Shown one piece after another: positions 39,953 to 53,856 of a stretch of 64,000 bases of DNA (the stretch's first letter is position 1; each line of letters opens with the position of its first letter). The DNA is taken from NCBI RefSeq assembly GCF_040115645.1, contig NW_027096074.1:62001-126000 (forward strand). The letters are read 5' to 3'. The DNA is from Euwallacea fornicatus (Eukaryota; Arthropoda; Insecta; Coleoptera; Curculionidae). The notes beneath the pieces are model-generated. The model had not been told where the DNA came from. It ran no database searches and worked only from the letters and a program-made list of their open reading frames with translations. The translations under genes and the position numbers were made by a program.

Positions 39953-40832
39953 CCAAGAAAAATAGTACTTTAAGTGCTCAAACACACAACTTTTGTGACT
40001 TTTCAAACTTTGAAGCTCGATAACTTCGGGAATTGTGGACCAAATTTTTTAAACAAAGTGTCAAATTAATCAGCTCGACGAGCTCTTTAAGATGTCACAA
40101 CACATCATGATTGCATCTTGTTGCATTTCCACGAATAAGAGTACTTTAAGTGCTCAAACACACAACTTTTGTGACTTTTCAAACTTTGAAGCTCGATAAC
40201 TTCGGGAATTATGGACCAAATTTGTTAAACAAAGTGTCAAATTAATCAGCTCGACGAGCTCTTTAAGATGTCACAACACATCATAATTGCATCTTGTTGC
40301 ATTTCCAAGAAAAATAGTACTTTAAGTGCTCAAACACATAACTTTTGTGACTTTTCAAACTTTGAAGCTCGATAACTTCGGGAATTATGAACCAAATTTT
40401 TTAAACAAAGTGTCAAATTAATCAGCTCCACGAGCTCTTTAAGATGTCACAACACATCATAATTGCATCTTGTTGCATTTCCAAGAAAAATAGTACTTTA
40501 AGTGCTCAAACACATAACTTTTGTGACTTTTCAAACTTTGAAGCTCGATAACTTCGGGAATTATGGACCAAATTTTTTAAACAAAGTGTCAAATTAATCA
40601 GCTCCACGAGCTCTTTAAGATGTCACAACACATCATAATTGCATCTTGTTGCATTTCCAAGAAAAATAGTACTTTAAGTGCTCAAACACACAACTTTTGT
40701 GACTTTTCAAACTTTGAAGCTCGATAACTTCGGCAAATGAGGACTAAATTTGTTAAACAAAGTGTCAAATTAGTCAGCTCGACGATCTCTTTAAGATGTC
40801 ACAACACATCATAATTGCATCTTGTTGCATTT
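39953..40832 (+). repeat. Five-unit C-E-G-E'-B cassette, copy 1
   Basis: C unit; E with CCACGAATAAGAG head; CACATAAC G unit with GCTCCACGAG; CACATAAC unit with ATTATGGACC plus TTTTTT and GCTCCACGAG; B with GATCTCT tail. The same five units occur at 46113-46992 and 51921-52800. Shortened forms lacking the fourth unit occur at 55089-55792 and 61073-61776. The GCTCCACGAG tail is confined to the right-hand domain. Confidence 0.8.
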
Positions 40833-42416
40833 CCAAGAAAAATAGTACTTTAAGTGCTCAAACACACAACTTTTGTGACTTTTCAAACTTTGAAGCTCGA
40901 TAACTTCGGCAAATGAGGACTAAATTTGTTAAACAAAGTGTCAAATTAGTCAGCTCGACGAGCTCTTTAAGATGTCACAACACATGATGATTGCATCTTG
41001 TTGCATTTCCAAGAAAAATAGTACTTTAAGTGCTCAAACACACAACTTTTGTGACTTTTCAAACTTTGAAGCTCGATAACTTCGGGAATTGTGGACCAAA
41101 TTTGTTAAACAAAGTGTCAAATTAATCAGCTCGACGAGCTCTTTAAGATGTCACAACACATCATAGTTGCATCTTGTTGCATTTCCAAGAAAAATAGTAC
41201 TTTAAGTGCTCAAACACACAACTTTTGTGACTTTCCAAACTTTGAAGCTCGATAACTTCGTCAAATAAGGACCAAATTTATTAAACAAAGTGTCAAGTTA
41301 ATGAGCTCGACGATCTCTTTAAGATGTCACAACAGATCATAATTGCATCTTGTTGCATTTCCAAGAAAAATACTACTTTAAGTGCTCAAACACACAACTT
41401 TTGTGACTTTCCAAACTTTGAAGCTCGATAACTTCGTCAAATAAGGACCAAATTTATTAAACAAAGTGTCAAGTTAATGAGCTCGACGATCTCTTTAAGA
41501 TGTCACAACACATCATAATTGCATCTTGTTGCATTTCCAAGAAAAATACTACTTTAAGTGCTCAAACACACAACTTTTGTGACTTTTCAAACTTTGAAGC
41601 ACGATAACTTCGTCAAATGAGGACTAAATTTGTTAAACAAAGTGTCAAATTAGTCAGCTCGACGAGATCTTTAAGATGTCACAACACATGATGATTGCAT
41701 CTTGTTGCATTTCTAAGAAAAATAGTACTTTAAGTGCTCAAACACACAACTTTTGTGACTTTTCAAACTTTGAAGTTCTATAACTTCGTCAAATGAGGAC
41801 TAAATTTGTTAAACAAAGTGTCAAATTAGTCAGCTCGACGAGATCTTTAAGATGTCACAACACATGATGATTGCATCTTGTTGCATTTCCAAGAAAAATA
41901 GTACTTTAAGTGCTCAAACACACAACTTTTGTGACTTTTCAAACTTTGAAGCTCGATAACTTCGGCAAATGAGGACTAAATTTGTTAAACAAAGTGTCAA
42001 ATTAGTCAGCTCGACGAGATCTTTAAGATGTCACAACACATGATGATTGCATCTTGTTGCATTTCCAAGAAAAATAGTACTTTAAGTGCTCAAACACACA
42101 ACTTTTGTGACTTTTCAAACTTTGAAGTTCGATAACTTCGTCAAATGAGGACTAAATTTGTTAAACAAAGTGTCAAATTAGTCAGCTCGACGAGATCTTT
42201 AAGATGTCACAACACATGATGATTGCATCTTGTTGCATTTCCAAGAAAAATAGTACTTTAAGTGCTCAAACACACAACTTTTGTGACTTTTCAAACTTTG
42301 AAGTTCGATAACTTCGTCAAATGAGGACTAAATTTGTTAAACAAAGTGTCAAATTAGTCAGCTCGACGAGATCTTTAAGATGTCACAACACATGATGATT
42401 GCATCTTGTTGCATTT

Positions 42417-45400
42417 CCAAGAAAAATAGTACTTTAAGTGCTCAAACACACAACTTTTGTGACTTTTCAAACTTTGAAGCTCGATAACTTCGGCAAATGA
42501 GGACTAAATTTGTTAAACAAAGTGTCAGATTAATCAGCTCGACGAGGTTTTTAAGATGTCACAACACATCATAATTGCATCTTGTTGCATTTCCAAGAAA
42601 AATAGTACTTTAAGTGCTCAAACACACAACTTTTGTGACTTTTCAAACTTTGAAGTTCGATAACTTCGTCAAATGAGGACTAAATTTGTTAAACAAAGTG
42701 TCAAATTAGTCAGCTCGACGAGATCTTTAAGATGTCACAACACATGATGATTGCATCTTGTTGCATTTCCAAGAAAAATAGTACTTTAAGTGCTCAAACA
42801 CACAACTTTTGTGACTTTTCAAACTTTGAAGTTCGATAACTTCGTCAAATGAGGACTAAATTTGTTAAACAAAGTGTCAAATTAGTCAGCTCGACGAGAT
42901 CTTTAAGATGTCACAACACATCATAATTGCATCTTGTTGCATTTCCAAGAAAAATAGTACTTTAAGTGCTCAAACACACAACTTTTGTGACTTTTCAAAC
43001 TTTGAAGCTCGATAACTTCGGCAAATGAGGACTAAATTTGTTAAACAAAGTGTCAAATTAGTCAGCTCGACGATCTCTTTAAGATGTCACAACACATCAT
43101 AATTGCATCTTGTTGCATTTCCAAGAAAAATAGTACTTTAAGTGCTCAAACACACAACTTTTGTGACTTTTCAAACTTTGAAGCTCGATAACTTCGGCAA
43201 ATGAGGACTAAATTTGTTAAACAAAGTGTCAAATTAGTCAGCTCGACGAGATCTTTAAGATGTCACAACACATCATGATTGCATCTTGTTGCATTTCCAC
43301 GAATAATAGTACTTTAAGTGCTCAAACACACAACTTTTGTGACTTTTCAAACTTTGAAGCTCGATAACTTCGGCAAATGAGGACCAAATTTTTTAAACAA
43401 AGTGTCAAATTAATCAGCTCGACGAGCTCTTTAAGATGTCACAACACATCATAATTGCATCTTGTTGCATTTCCAAGAAAAATAGTACTTTAAGTGCTCA
43501 AACACACAACTTTTGTGACTTTCCAAACTTTGAAGCTCGATAACTTCGTCAAATAAGGACCAAATTTATTAAACAATGTGTCAAGTTAATGAGCTCGACG
43601 ATCTCTTTAAGATGTCACAACAGATCATAATTGCATCTTGTTGCATTTCCAAGAAAAATAGTACTTTAAGTGCTCAAACACACAACTTTTGTGACTTTTC
43701 AAACTTTGAAGTTCGATAACTTCGTCAAATGAGGACTAAATTTGTTAAACAAAGTGTCAAATTAGTCAGCTCGACGAGATCTTTAAGATGTCACAACACA
43801 TGATGATTGCATCTTGTTGCATTTCCAAGAAAAATAGTACTTTAAGTGCTCAAACACACAACTTTTGTGACTTTTCAAACTTTGAAGCTCGATAACTTCG
43901 GGAATTATGGACCAAATTTGTTAAACAAAGTGTCAAATTAATCAGCTCGACGAGCTCTTTAAGATGTCACAACACATCATGATTGCATCTTGTTGCATTT
44001 CCACGAAAAATAGTACTGTAAGTGCTCAAACACACAACTTTTGTGACTTTCCAAACTTTGAAGCTCAATAACTTCGTCAAATAAGGACCAAATTTATTAA
44101 ACAAAGTGTCAAATTAATCAGCTCGACGAGATCTTTAAGATGTCACAACACATGATGATTGCATCTTGTTGCATTTCCACGAAAAATAGTACTTTAAGTG
44201 CTCAAACACACAACTTTCGTGACTTTCCAAACTTTGAAGCTCGATAACTTCGTCAAATAAGGACCAAATTTATTAAACAAAGTGTCAAGTTAATGAGCTC
44301 GACGATCTCTTTAAGATGTCACAACAGATCATAATTGCATCTTGTTGCATTTCCAAGAAAAATACTACTTTAAGTGCTCAAACACACAAATTTTGTGACT
44401 TTTCAAACTTTGAAGCTCGATAACTTCGGGAATTGTGGACCAAATTTGTTAAACAAAGTGTCAAATTAATCAGCTCGACGAGCTCTTTAAGATGTCACAA
44501 CACATCATAGTTGCATCTTGTTGCATTTCCAAGAAAAATAGTACTTTAAGTGCTCAAACACACAACTTTTGTGACTTTCCAAACTTTGAAGCTCGATAAC
44601 TTCGTCAAATAAGGACCAAATTTATTAAACAAAGTGTCAAGTTAATGAGCTCGACGATCTCTTTAAGATGTCACAACAGATCATAATTGCATCTTGTTGC
44701 ATTTCCAAGAAAAATACTACTTTAAGTGCTCAAACACACAACTTTTGTGACTTTCCAAACTTTGAAGCTCGATAACTTCGTCAAATAAGGACCAAATTTA
44801 TTAAACAAAGTGTCAAGTTAATGAGCTCGACGATCTCTTTAAGATGTCACAACACATCATAATTGCATCTTGTTGCATTTCCAAGAAAAATACTACTTTA
44901 AGTGCTCAAACACACAACTTTTGTGACTTTTCAAACTTTGAAGCACGATAACTTCGGGAATTGTGGACCAAATTTTTTAAACAAAGTGTCAAATTAATCA
45001 GCTCGACGAGCTCTTTAAGATGTCACAACACATCATAATTGCATCTTGTTGCATTTCCAAGAAAAATAGTACTTTAAGTGCTCAAACACACAACTTTTGT
45101 GACTTTCCAAACTTTGAAGCTCGATAACTTCGTCAAATAAGGACCAAATTTATTAAACAAAGTGTCAAGTTAATGAGCTCGACGATCTCTTTAAGATGTC
45201 ACAACAGATCATAATTGCATCTTGTTGCATTTCCAAGAAAAATAGTACTTTAAGTGCTCAAACACACAACTTTTGTGACTTTTCAAACTTTGAAGCTCGA
45301 TAACTTCGGGAATTGTGGACCAAATTTTTTAAACAAAGTGTCAAATTAATCAGCTCGACGAGCTCTTTAAGATGTCACAACACATCATAATTGCATCTTG

Positions 45401-48048
45401 TTGCATTTCCAAGAAAAATAGTACTTTAAGTGCTCAAACACATAACTTTTGTGACTTTTCAAACTTTGAAGCTCGATAACTTCGGGAATTGTGGACCAAA
45501 TTTTTTAAACAAAGTGTCAAATTAATCAGCTCGACGAGCTCTTTAAGATGTCACAACACATCAAAATTGCATCTTGTTGCATTTCCAAGAAAAATAGTAC
45601 TTTAAGTGCTCAAACACACAACTTTTGTGACTTTTCAAACTTTGAAGCTCGATAACTTCGGGAATTATGGACCAAATTTGTTAAACAAAGTGTCAAATTA
45701 ATCAGCTCGACGAGCTCTTTAAGATGTCACAACACATCATGATTGCATCTTGTTGCATTTCCACGAAAAATAGTACTGTAAGTGCTCAAACACACAACTT
45801 TTGTGACTTTCCAAACTTTGAAGCTCAATAACTTCGTCAAATAAGGACCAAATTTATTAAACAAAGTGTCAAATTAATCAGCTCGACGAGATCTTTAAGA
45901 TGTCACAACACATGATGATTGCATCTTGTTGCATTTCCACGAAAAATAGTACTTTAAGTGCTCAAACACACAACTTTCGTGACTTTCCAAACTTTGAAGC
46001 TCGATAACTTCGTCAAATAAGGACCAAATTTATTAAACAAAGTGTCAAGTTAATGAGCTCGACGATCTCTTTAAGATGTCACAACAGATCATAATTGCAT
46101 CTTGTTGCATTTCCAAGAAAAATACTACTTTAAGTGCTCAAACACACAAATTTTGTGACTTTTCAAACTTTGAAGCTCGATAACTTCGGGAATTGTGGAC
46201 CAAATTTTTTAAACAAAGTGTCAAATTAATCAGCTCGACGAGCTCTTTAAGATGTCACAACACATCATGATTGCATCTTGTTGCATTTCCACGAATAAGA
46301 GTACTTTAAGTGCTCAAACACACAACTTTTGTGACTTTTCAAACTTTGAAGCTCGATAACTTCGGGAATTATGGACCAAATTTGTTAAACAAAGTGTCAA
46401 ATTAATCAGCTCGACGAGCTCTTTAAGATGTCACAACACATCATAATTGCATCTTGTTGCATTTCCAAGAAAAATAGTACTTTAAGTGCTCAAACACATA
46501 ACTTTTGTGACTTTTCAAACTTTGAAGCTCGATAACTTCGGGAATTATGAACCAAATTTTTTAAACAAAGTGTCAAATTAATCAGCTCCACGAGCTCTTT
46601 AAGATGTCACAACACATCATAATTGCATCTTGTTGCATTTCCAAGAAAAATAGTACTTTAAGTGCTCAAACACATAACTTTTGTGACTTTTCAAACTTTG
46701 AAGCTCGATAACTTCGGGAATTATGGACCAAATTTTTTAAACAAAGTGTCAAATTAATCAGCTCCACGAGCTCTTTAAGATGTCACAACACATCATAATT
46801 GCATCTTGTTGCATTTCCAAGAAAAATAGTACTTTAAGTGCTCAAACACACAACTTTTGTGACTTTTCAAACTTTGAAGCTCGATAACTTCGGCAAATGA
46901 GGACTAAATTTGTTAAACAAAGTGTCAAATTAGTCAGCTCGACGATCTCTTTAAGATGTCACAACACATCATAATTGCATCTTGTTGCATTTCCAAGAAA
47001 AATAGTACTTTAAGTGCTCAAACACACAACTTTTGTGACTTTTCAAACTTTGAAGCTCGATAACTTCGGCAAATGAGGACTAAATTTGTTAAACAAAGTG
47101 TCAAATTAGTCAGCTCGACGAGATCTTTAAGATGTCACAACACATGATGATTGCATCTTGTTGCATTTCCAAGAAAAATACTACTTTAAGTGCTCAAACA
47201 CACAACTTTTGTGACTTTTCAAACTTTGAAGCACGATAACTTCGGGAATTGTGGACCAAATTTGTTAAACAAAGTGTCAAATTAATCAGCTCGACGATCT
47301 CTTTAAGATGTCACAACAGATCATAATTGCATCTTGTTGCATTTCCAAGAAAAATACTACTTTAAGTGCTCAAACACACAACTTTTGTGACTTTCCAAAC
47401 TTTGAAGCTCGATAACTTCGTCAAATAAGGACCAAATTTATTAAACAAAGTGTCAAGTTAATGAGCTCGACGATCTCTTTAAGATGTCACAACACATCAT
47501 AATTGCATCTTGTTGCATTTCCAAGAAAAATAGTACTTTAAGTGCTCAAACACACAACTTTTGTGACTTTCCAAACTTTGAAGCTCGATAACTTCGTCAA
47601 ATAAGGACCAAATTTATTAAACAAAGTGTCAAGTTAATGAGCTCGACGATCTCTTTAAGATGTCACAACAGATCATAATTGCATCTTGTTGCATTTCCAA
47701 GAAAAATAGTACTTTAAGTGCTCAAACACACAACTTTTGTGACTTTTCAAACTTTGAAGCTCGATAACTTCGGGAATTGTGGACCAAATTTTTTAAACAA
47801 AGTGTCAAATTAATCAGCTCGACGAGCTCTTTAAGATGTCACAACACATCATAATTGCATCTTGTTGCATTTCCAAGAAAAATAGTACTTTAAGTGCTCA
47901 AACACATAACTTTTGTGACTTTTCAAACTTTGAAGCTCGATAACTTCGTCAAATAAGGACCAAATTTATTAAACAAAGTGTCAAGTTAATGAGCTCGACG
48001 ATCTCTTTAAGATGTCACAACAGATCATAATTGCATCTTGTTGCATTT
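42417..48048 (+). repeat. Tandem higher-order repeat, copy 1 (32 units)
   Basis: A 5632-base segment immediately followed by its own copy. Landmarks in order: B with GAGGTTT tail; two GTTCGATAAC A units; B; B; an F unit with CCACGAATAATAG head; a D unit with ACAATGTG (43577); CTGTAAG and CTTTCGTG units (44001, 44177); CATAGTT unit (44353); GAAGCACG unit (44881); CATCAAAATT unit (45564); CTGTAAG and CTTTCGTG units again; the C-E-G-E'-B cassette (46113); and a closing CACATAAC D unit (47873). Within the copy, the E / CTGTAAG / CTTTCGTG trio is itself repeated 1760 bases apart (43825 and 45585). Confidence 0.9.
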
Positions 48049-51000
48049 CCAAGAAAAATAGTACTTTAAGTGCTCAAACACACAACTTTTGTGACTTTTC
48101 AAACTTTGAAGCTCGATAACTTCGGCAAATGAGGACTAAATTTGTTAAACAAAGTGTCAGATTAATCAGCTCGACGAGGTTTTTAAGATGTCACAACACA
48201 TCATAATTGCATCTTGTTGCATTTCCAAGAAAAATAGTACTTTAAGTGCTCAAACACACAACTTTTGTGACTTTTCAAACTTTGAAGTTCGATAACTTCG
48301 TCAAATGAGGACTAAATTTGTTAAACAAAGTGTCAAATTAGTCAGCTCGACGAGATCTTTAAGATGTCACAACACATGATGATTGCATCTTGTTGCATTT
48401 CCAAGAAAAATAGTACTTTAAGTGCTCAAACACACAACTTTTGTGACTTTTCAAACTTTGAAGTTCGATAACTTCGTCAAATGAGGACTAAATTTGTTAA
48501 ACAAAGTGTCAAATTAGTCAGCTCGACGAGATCTTTAAGATGTCACAACACATCATAATTGCATCTTGTTGCATTTCCAAGAAAAATAGTACTTTAAGTG
48601 CTCAAACACACAACTTTTGTGACTTTTCAAACTTTGAAGCTCGATAACTTCGGCAAATGAGGACTAAATTTGTTAAACAAAGTGTCAAATTAGTCAGCTC
48701 GACGATCTCTTTAAGATGTCACAACACATCATAATTGCATCTTGTTGCATTTCCAAGAAAAATAGTACTTTAAGTGCTCAAACACACAACTTTTGTGACT
48801 TTTCAAACTTTGAAGCTCGATAACTTCGGCAAATGAGGACTAAATTTGTTAAACAAAGTGTCAAATTAGTCAGCTCGACGAGATCTTTAAGATGTCACAA
48901 CACATCATGATTGCATCTTGTTGCATTTCCACGAATAATAGTACTTTAAGTGCTCAAACACACAACTTTTGTGACTTTTCAAACTTTGAAGCTCGATAAC
49001 TTCGGCAAATGAGGACCAAATTTTTTAAACAAAGTGTCAAATTAATCAGCTCGACGAGCTCTTTAAGATGTCACAACACATCATAATTGCATCTTGTTGC
49101 ATTTCCAAGAAAAATAGTACTTTAAGTGCTCAAACACACAACTTTTGTGACTTTCCAAACTTTGAAGCTCGATAACTTCGTCAAATAAGGACCAAATTTA
49201 TTAAACAATGTGTCAAGTTAATGAGCTCGACGATCTCTTTAAGATGTCACAACAGATCATAATTGCATCTTGTTGCATTTCCAAGAAAAATAGTACTTTA
49301 AGTGCTCAAACACACAACTTTTGTGACTTTTCAAACATTGAAGTTCGATAACTTCGTCAAATGAGGACTAAATTTGTTAAACAAAGTGTCAAATTAGTCA
49401 GCTCGACGAGATCTTTAAGATGTCACAACACATGATGATTGCATCTTGTTGCATTTCCAAGAAAAATAGTACTTTAAGTGCTCAAACACACAACTTTTGT
49501 GACTTTTCAAACTTTGAAGCTCGATAACTTCGGGAATTATGGACCAAATTTGTTAAACAAAGTGTCAAATTAATCAGCTCGACGAGCTCTTTAAGATGTC
49601 ACAACACATCATGATTGCATCTTGTTGCATTTCCACGAAAAATAGTACTGTAAGTGCTCAAACACACAACTTTTGTGACTTTCCAAACTTTGAAGCTCAA
49701 TAACTTCGTCAAATAAGGACCAAATTTATTAAACAAAGTGTCAAATTAATCAGCTCGACGAGATCTTTAAGATGTCACAACACATGATGATTGCATCTTG
49801 TTGCATTTCCACGAAAAATAGTACTTTAAGTGCTCAAACACACAACTTTCGTGACTTTCCAAACTTTGAAGCTCGATAACTTCGTCAAATAAGGACCAAA
49901 TTTATTAAACAAAGTGTCAAGTTAATGAGCTCGACGATCTCTTTAAGATGTCACAACAGATCATAATTGCATCTTGTTGCATTTCCAAGAAAAATACTAC
50001 TTTAAGTGCTCAAACACACAAATTTTGTGACTTTTCAAACTTTGAAGCTCGATAACTTCGGGAATTGTGGACCAAATTTGTTAAACAAAGTGTCAAATTA
50101 ATCAGCTCGACGAGCTCTTTAAGATGTCACAACACATCATAGTTGCATCTTGTTGCATTTCCAAGAAAAATAGTACTTTAAGTGCTCAAACACACAACTT
50201 TTGTGACTTTCCAAACTTTGAAGCTCGATAACTTCGTCAAATAAGGACCAAATTTATTAAACAAAGTGTCAAGTTAATGAGCTCGACGATCTCTTTAAGA
50301 TGTCACAACAGATCATAATTGCATCTTGTTGCATTTCCAAGAAAAATACTACTTTAAGTGCTCAAACACACAACTTTTGTGACTTTCCAAACTTTGAAGC
50401 TCGATAACTTCGTCAAATAAGGACCAAATTTATTAAACAAAGTGTCAAGTTAATGAGCTCGACGATCTCTTTAAGATGTCACAACACATCATAATTGCAT
50501 CTTGTTGCATTTCCAAGAAAAATACTACTTTAAGTGCTCAAACACACAACTTTTGTGACTTTTCAAACTTTGAAGCACGATAACTTCGGGAATTGTGGAC
50601 CAAATTTTTTAAACAAAGTGTCAAATTAATCAGCTCGACGAGCTCTTTAAGATGTCACAACACATCATAATTGCATCTTGTTGCATTTCCAAGAAAAATA
50701 GTACTTTAAGTGCTCAAACACACAACTTTTGTGACTTTCCAAACTTTGAAGCTCGATAACTTCGTCAAATAAGGACCAAATTTATTAAACAAAGTGTCAA
50801 GTTAATGAGCTCGACGATCTCTTTAAGATGTCACAACAGATCATAATTGCATCTTGTTGCATTTCCAAGAAAAATAGTACTTTAAGTGCTCAAACACACA
50901 ACTTTTGTGACTTTTCAAACTTTGAAGCTCGATAACTTCGGGAATTGTGGACCAAATTTTTTAAACAAAGTGTCAAATTAATCAGCTCGACGAGCTCTTT

Positions 51001-53856
51001 AAGATGTCACAACACATCATAATTGCATCTTGTTGCATTTCCAAGAAAAATAGTACTTTAAGTGCTCAAACACATAACTTTTGTGACTTTTCAAACTTTG
51101 AAGCTCGATAACTTCGGGAATTGTGGACCAAATTTTTTAAACAAAGTGTCAAATTAATCAGCTCGACGAGCTCTTTAAGATGTCACAACACATCAAAATT
51201 GCATCTTGTTGCATTTCCAAGAAAAATAGTACTTTAAGTGCTCAAACACACAACTTTTGTGACTTTTCAAACTTTGAAGCTCGATAACTTCGGCAAATGA
51301 GGACTAAATTTGTTAAACAAAGTGTCAAATTAGTCAGCTCGACGAGATCTTTAAGATGTCACAACACATGATGATTGCATCTTGTTGCATTTCCAAGAAA
51401 AATAGTACTTTAAGTGCTCAAACACACAACTTTTGTGACTTTTCAAACTTTGAAGCTCGATAACTTCGGGAATTATGGACCAAATTTGTTAAACAAAGTG
51501 TCAAATTAATCAGCTCGACGAGCTCTTTAAGATGTCACAACACATCATGATTGCATCTTGTTGCATTTCCACGAAAAATAGTACTGTAAGTGCTCAAACA
51601 CACAACTTTTGTGACTTTCCAAACTTTGAAGCTCAATAACTTCGTCAAATAAGGACCAAATTTATTAAACAAAGTGTCAAATTAATCAGCTCGACGAGAT
51701 CTTTAAGATGTCACAACACATGATGATTGCATCTTGTTGCATTTCCACGAAAAATAGTACTTTAAGTGCTCAAACACACAACTTTCGTGACTTTCCAAAC
51801 TTTGAAGCTCGATAACTTCGTCAAATAAGGACCAAATTTATTAAACAAAGTGTCAAGTTAATGAGCTCGACGATCTCTTTAAGATGTCACAACAGATCAT
51901 AATTGCATCTTGTTGCATTTCCAAGAAAAATACTACTTTAAGTGCTCAAACACACAAATTTTGTGACTTTTCAAACTTTGAAGCTCGATAACTTCGGGAA
52001 TTGTGGACCAAATTTTTTAAACAAAGTGTCAAATTAATCAGCTCGACGAGCTCTTTAAGATGTCACAACACATCATGATTGCATCTTGTTGCATTTCCAC
52101 GAATAAGAGTACTTTAAGTGCTCAAACACACAACTTTTGTGACTTTTCAAACTTTGAAGCTCGATAACTTCGGGAATTATGGACCAAATTTGTTAAACAA
52201 AGTGTCAAATTAATCAGCTCGACGAGCTCTTTAAGATGTCACAACACATCATAATTGCATCTTGTTGCATTTCCAAGAAAAATAGTACTTTAAGTGATCA
52301 AACACATAACTTTTGTGACTTTTCAAACTTTGAAGCTCGATAACTTCGGGAATTATGAACCAAATTTTTTAAACAAAGTGTCAAATTAATCAGCTCCACG
52401 AGCTCTTTAAGATGTCACAACACATCATAATTGCATCTTGTTGCATTTCCAAGAAAAATAGTACTTTAAGTGCTCAAACACATAACTTTTGTGACTTTTC
52501 AAACTTTGAAGCTCGATAACTTCGGGAATTATGGACCAAATTTTTTAAACAAAGTGTCAAATTAATCAGCTCCACGAGCTCTTTAAGATGTCACAACACA
52601 TCATAATTGCATCTTGTTGCATTTCCAAGAAAAATAGTACTTTAAGTGCTCAAACACACAACTTTTGTGACTTTTCAAACTTTGAAGCTCGATAACTTCG
52701 GCAAATGAGGACTAAATTTGTTAAACAAAGTGTCAAATTAGTCAGCTCGACGATCTCTTTAAGATGTCACAACACATCATAATTGCATCTTGTTGCATTT
52801 CCAAGAAAAATAGTACTTTAAGTGCTCAAACACACAACTTTTGTGACTTTTCAAACTTTGAAGCTCGATAACTTCGGCAAATGAGGACTAAATTTGTTAA
52901 ACAAAGTGTCAAATTAGTCAGCTCGACGAGATCTTTAAGATGTCACAACACATGATGATTGCATCTTGTTGCATTTCCAAGAAAAATACTACTTTAAGTG
53001 CTCAAACACACAACTTTTGTGACTTTTCAAACTTTGAAGCACGATAACATCGGGAATTGTGGACCAAATTTGTTAAACAAAGTGTCAAATTAATCAGCTC
53101 GACGATCTCTTTAAGATGTCACAACAGATCATAATTGCATCTTGTTGCATTTCCAAGAAAAATACTACTTTAAGTGCTCAAACACACAACTTTTGTGACT
53201 TTCCAAACTTTGAAGCTCGATAACTTCGTCAAATAAGGACCAAATTTATTAAACAAAGTGTCAAGTTAATGAGCTCGACGATCTCTTTAAGATGTCACAA
53301 CACATCATAATTGCATCTTGTTGCATTTCCAAGAAAAATAGTACTTTAAGTGCTCAAACACACAACTTTTGTGACTTTCCAAACTTTGAAGCTCGATAAC
53401 TTCGTCAAATAAGGACCAAATTTATTAAACAAAGTGTCAAGTTAATGAGCTCGACGATCTCTTTAAGATGTCACAACAGATCATAATTGCATCTTGTTGC
53501 ATTTCCAAGAAAAATAGTACTTTAAGTGCTCAAACACACAACTTTTGTGACTTTTCAAACTTTGAAGCTCGATAACTTCGGGAATTGTGGACCAAATTTT
53601 TTAAACAAAGTGTCAAATTAATCAGCTCGACGAGCTCTTTAAGATGTCACAACACATCATAATTGCATCTTGTTGCATTTCCAAGAAAAATAGTACTTTA
53701 AGTGCTCAAACACATAACTTTTGTGACTTTTCAAACTTTGAAGCTCGATAACTTCGTCAAATAAGGACCAAATTTATTAAACAAAGTGTCAAGTTAATGA
53801 GCTCGACGATCTCTTTAAGATGTCACAACAGATCATAATTGCATCTTGTTGCATTT
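48049..53856 (+). repeat. Tandem higher-order repeat, copy 2 (33 units)
   Basis: Starts on the base after copy 1 and repeats its unit order. Offset is 5632 bases to 51216 and 5808 bases from 51393; the difference is one inserted B unit, 51217-51392. Private markers match: ACAATGTG 43577/49209, CATCAAAATT 45564/51196. The only single-base differences I noticed are CAAACATTG (unit 49281), AGTGATCAAA (unit 52273) and AACATCG (53049). That implies very recent duplication. Confidence 0.9.

Larger units (their letters stand above)
35553..42416 (+). repeat. Right-hand domain, first part: D units become frequent
   Basis: Thirty-nine units. D cores (CGTCAAATAAGGACC, TTTATT), AAGTTAATGAGCTCGACGAT tails and GATCATAATT ends dominate; E cores, the AATACTACT head, and CCACGAATAAGAG heads with GCTCCACGAG tails appear here first or become regular. 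CCAGGAAAAATAG heads and GCTCACACAC variants stop just before it. The last part (41537-42416) returns to A and B units. Confidence 0.8.

Noticed and set aside
42417..53856. Assembly artefact as the main explanation for the 32/33-unit tandem duplication
   Set aside because: The copies differ by a whole unit and several single bases, which an accidental double inclusion would not create. It cannot be fully excluded without reads, so the check is listed in the finding.
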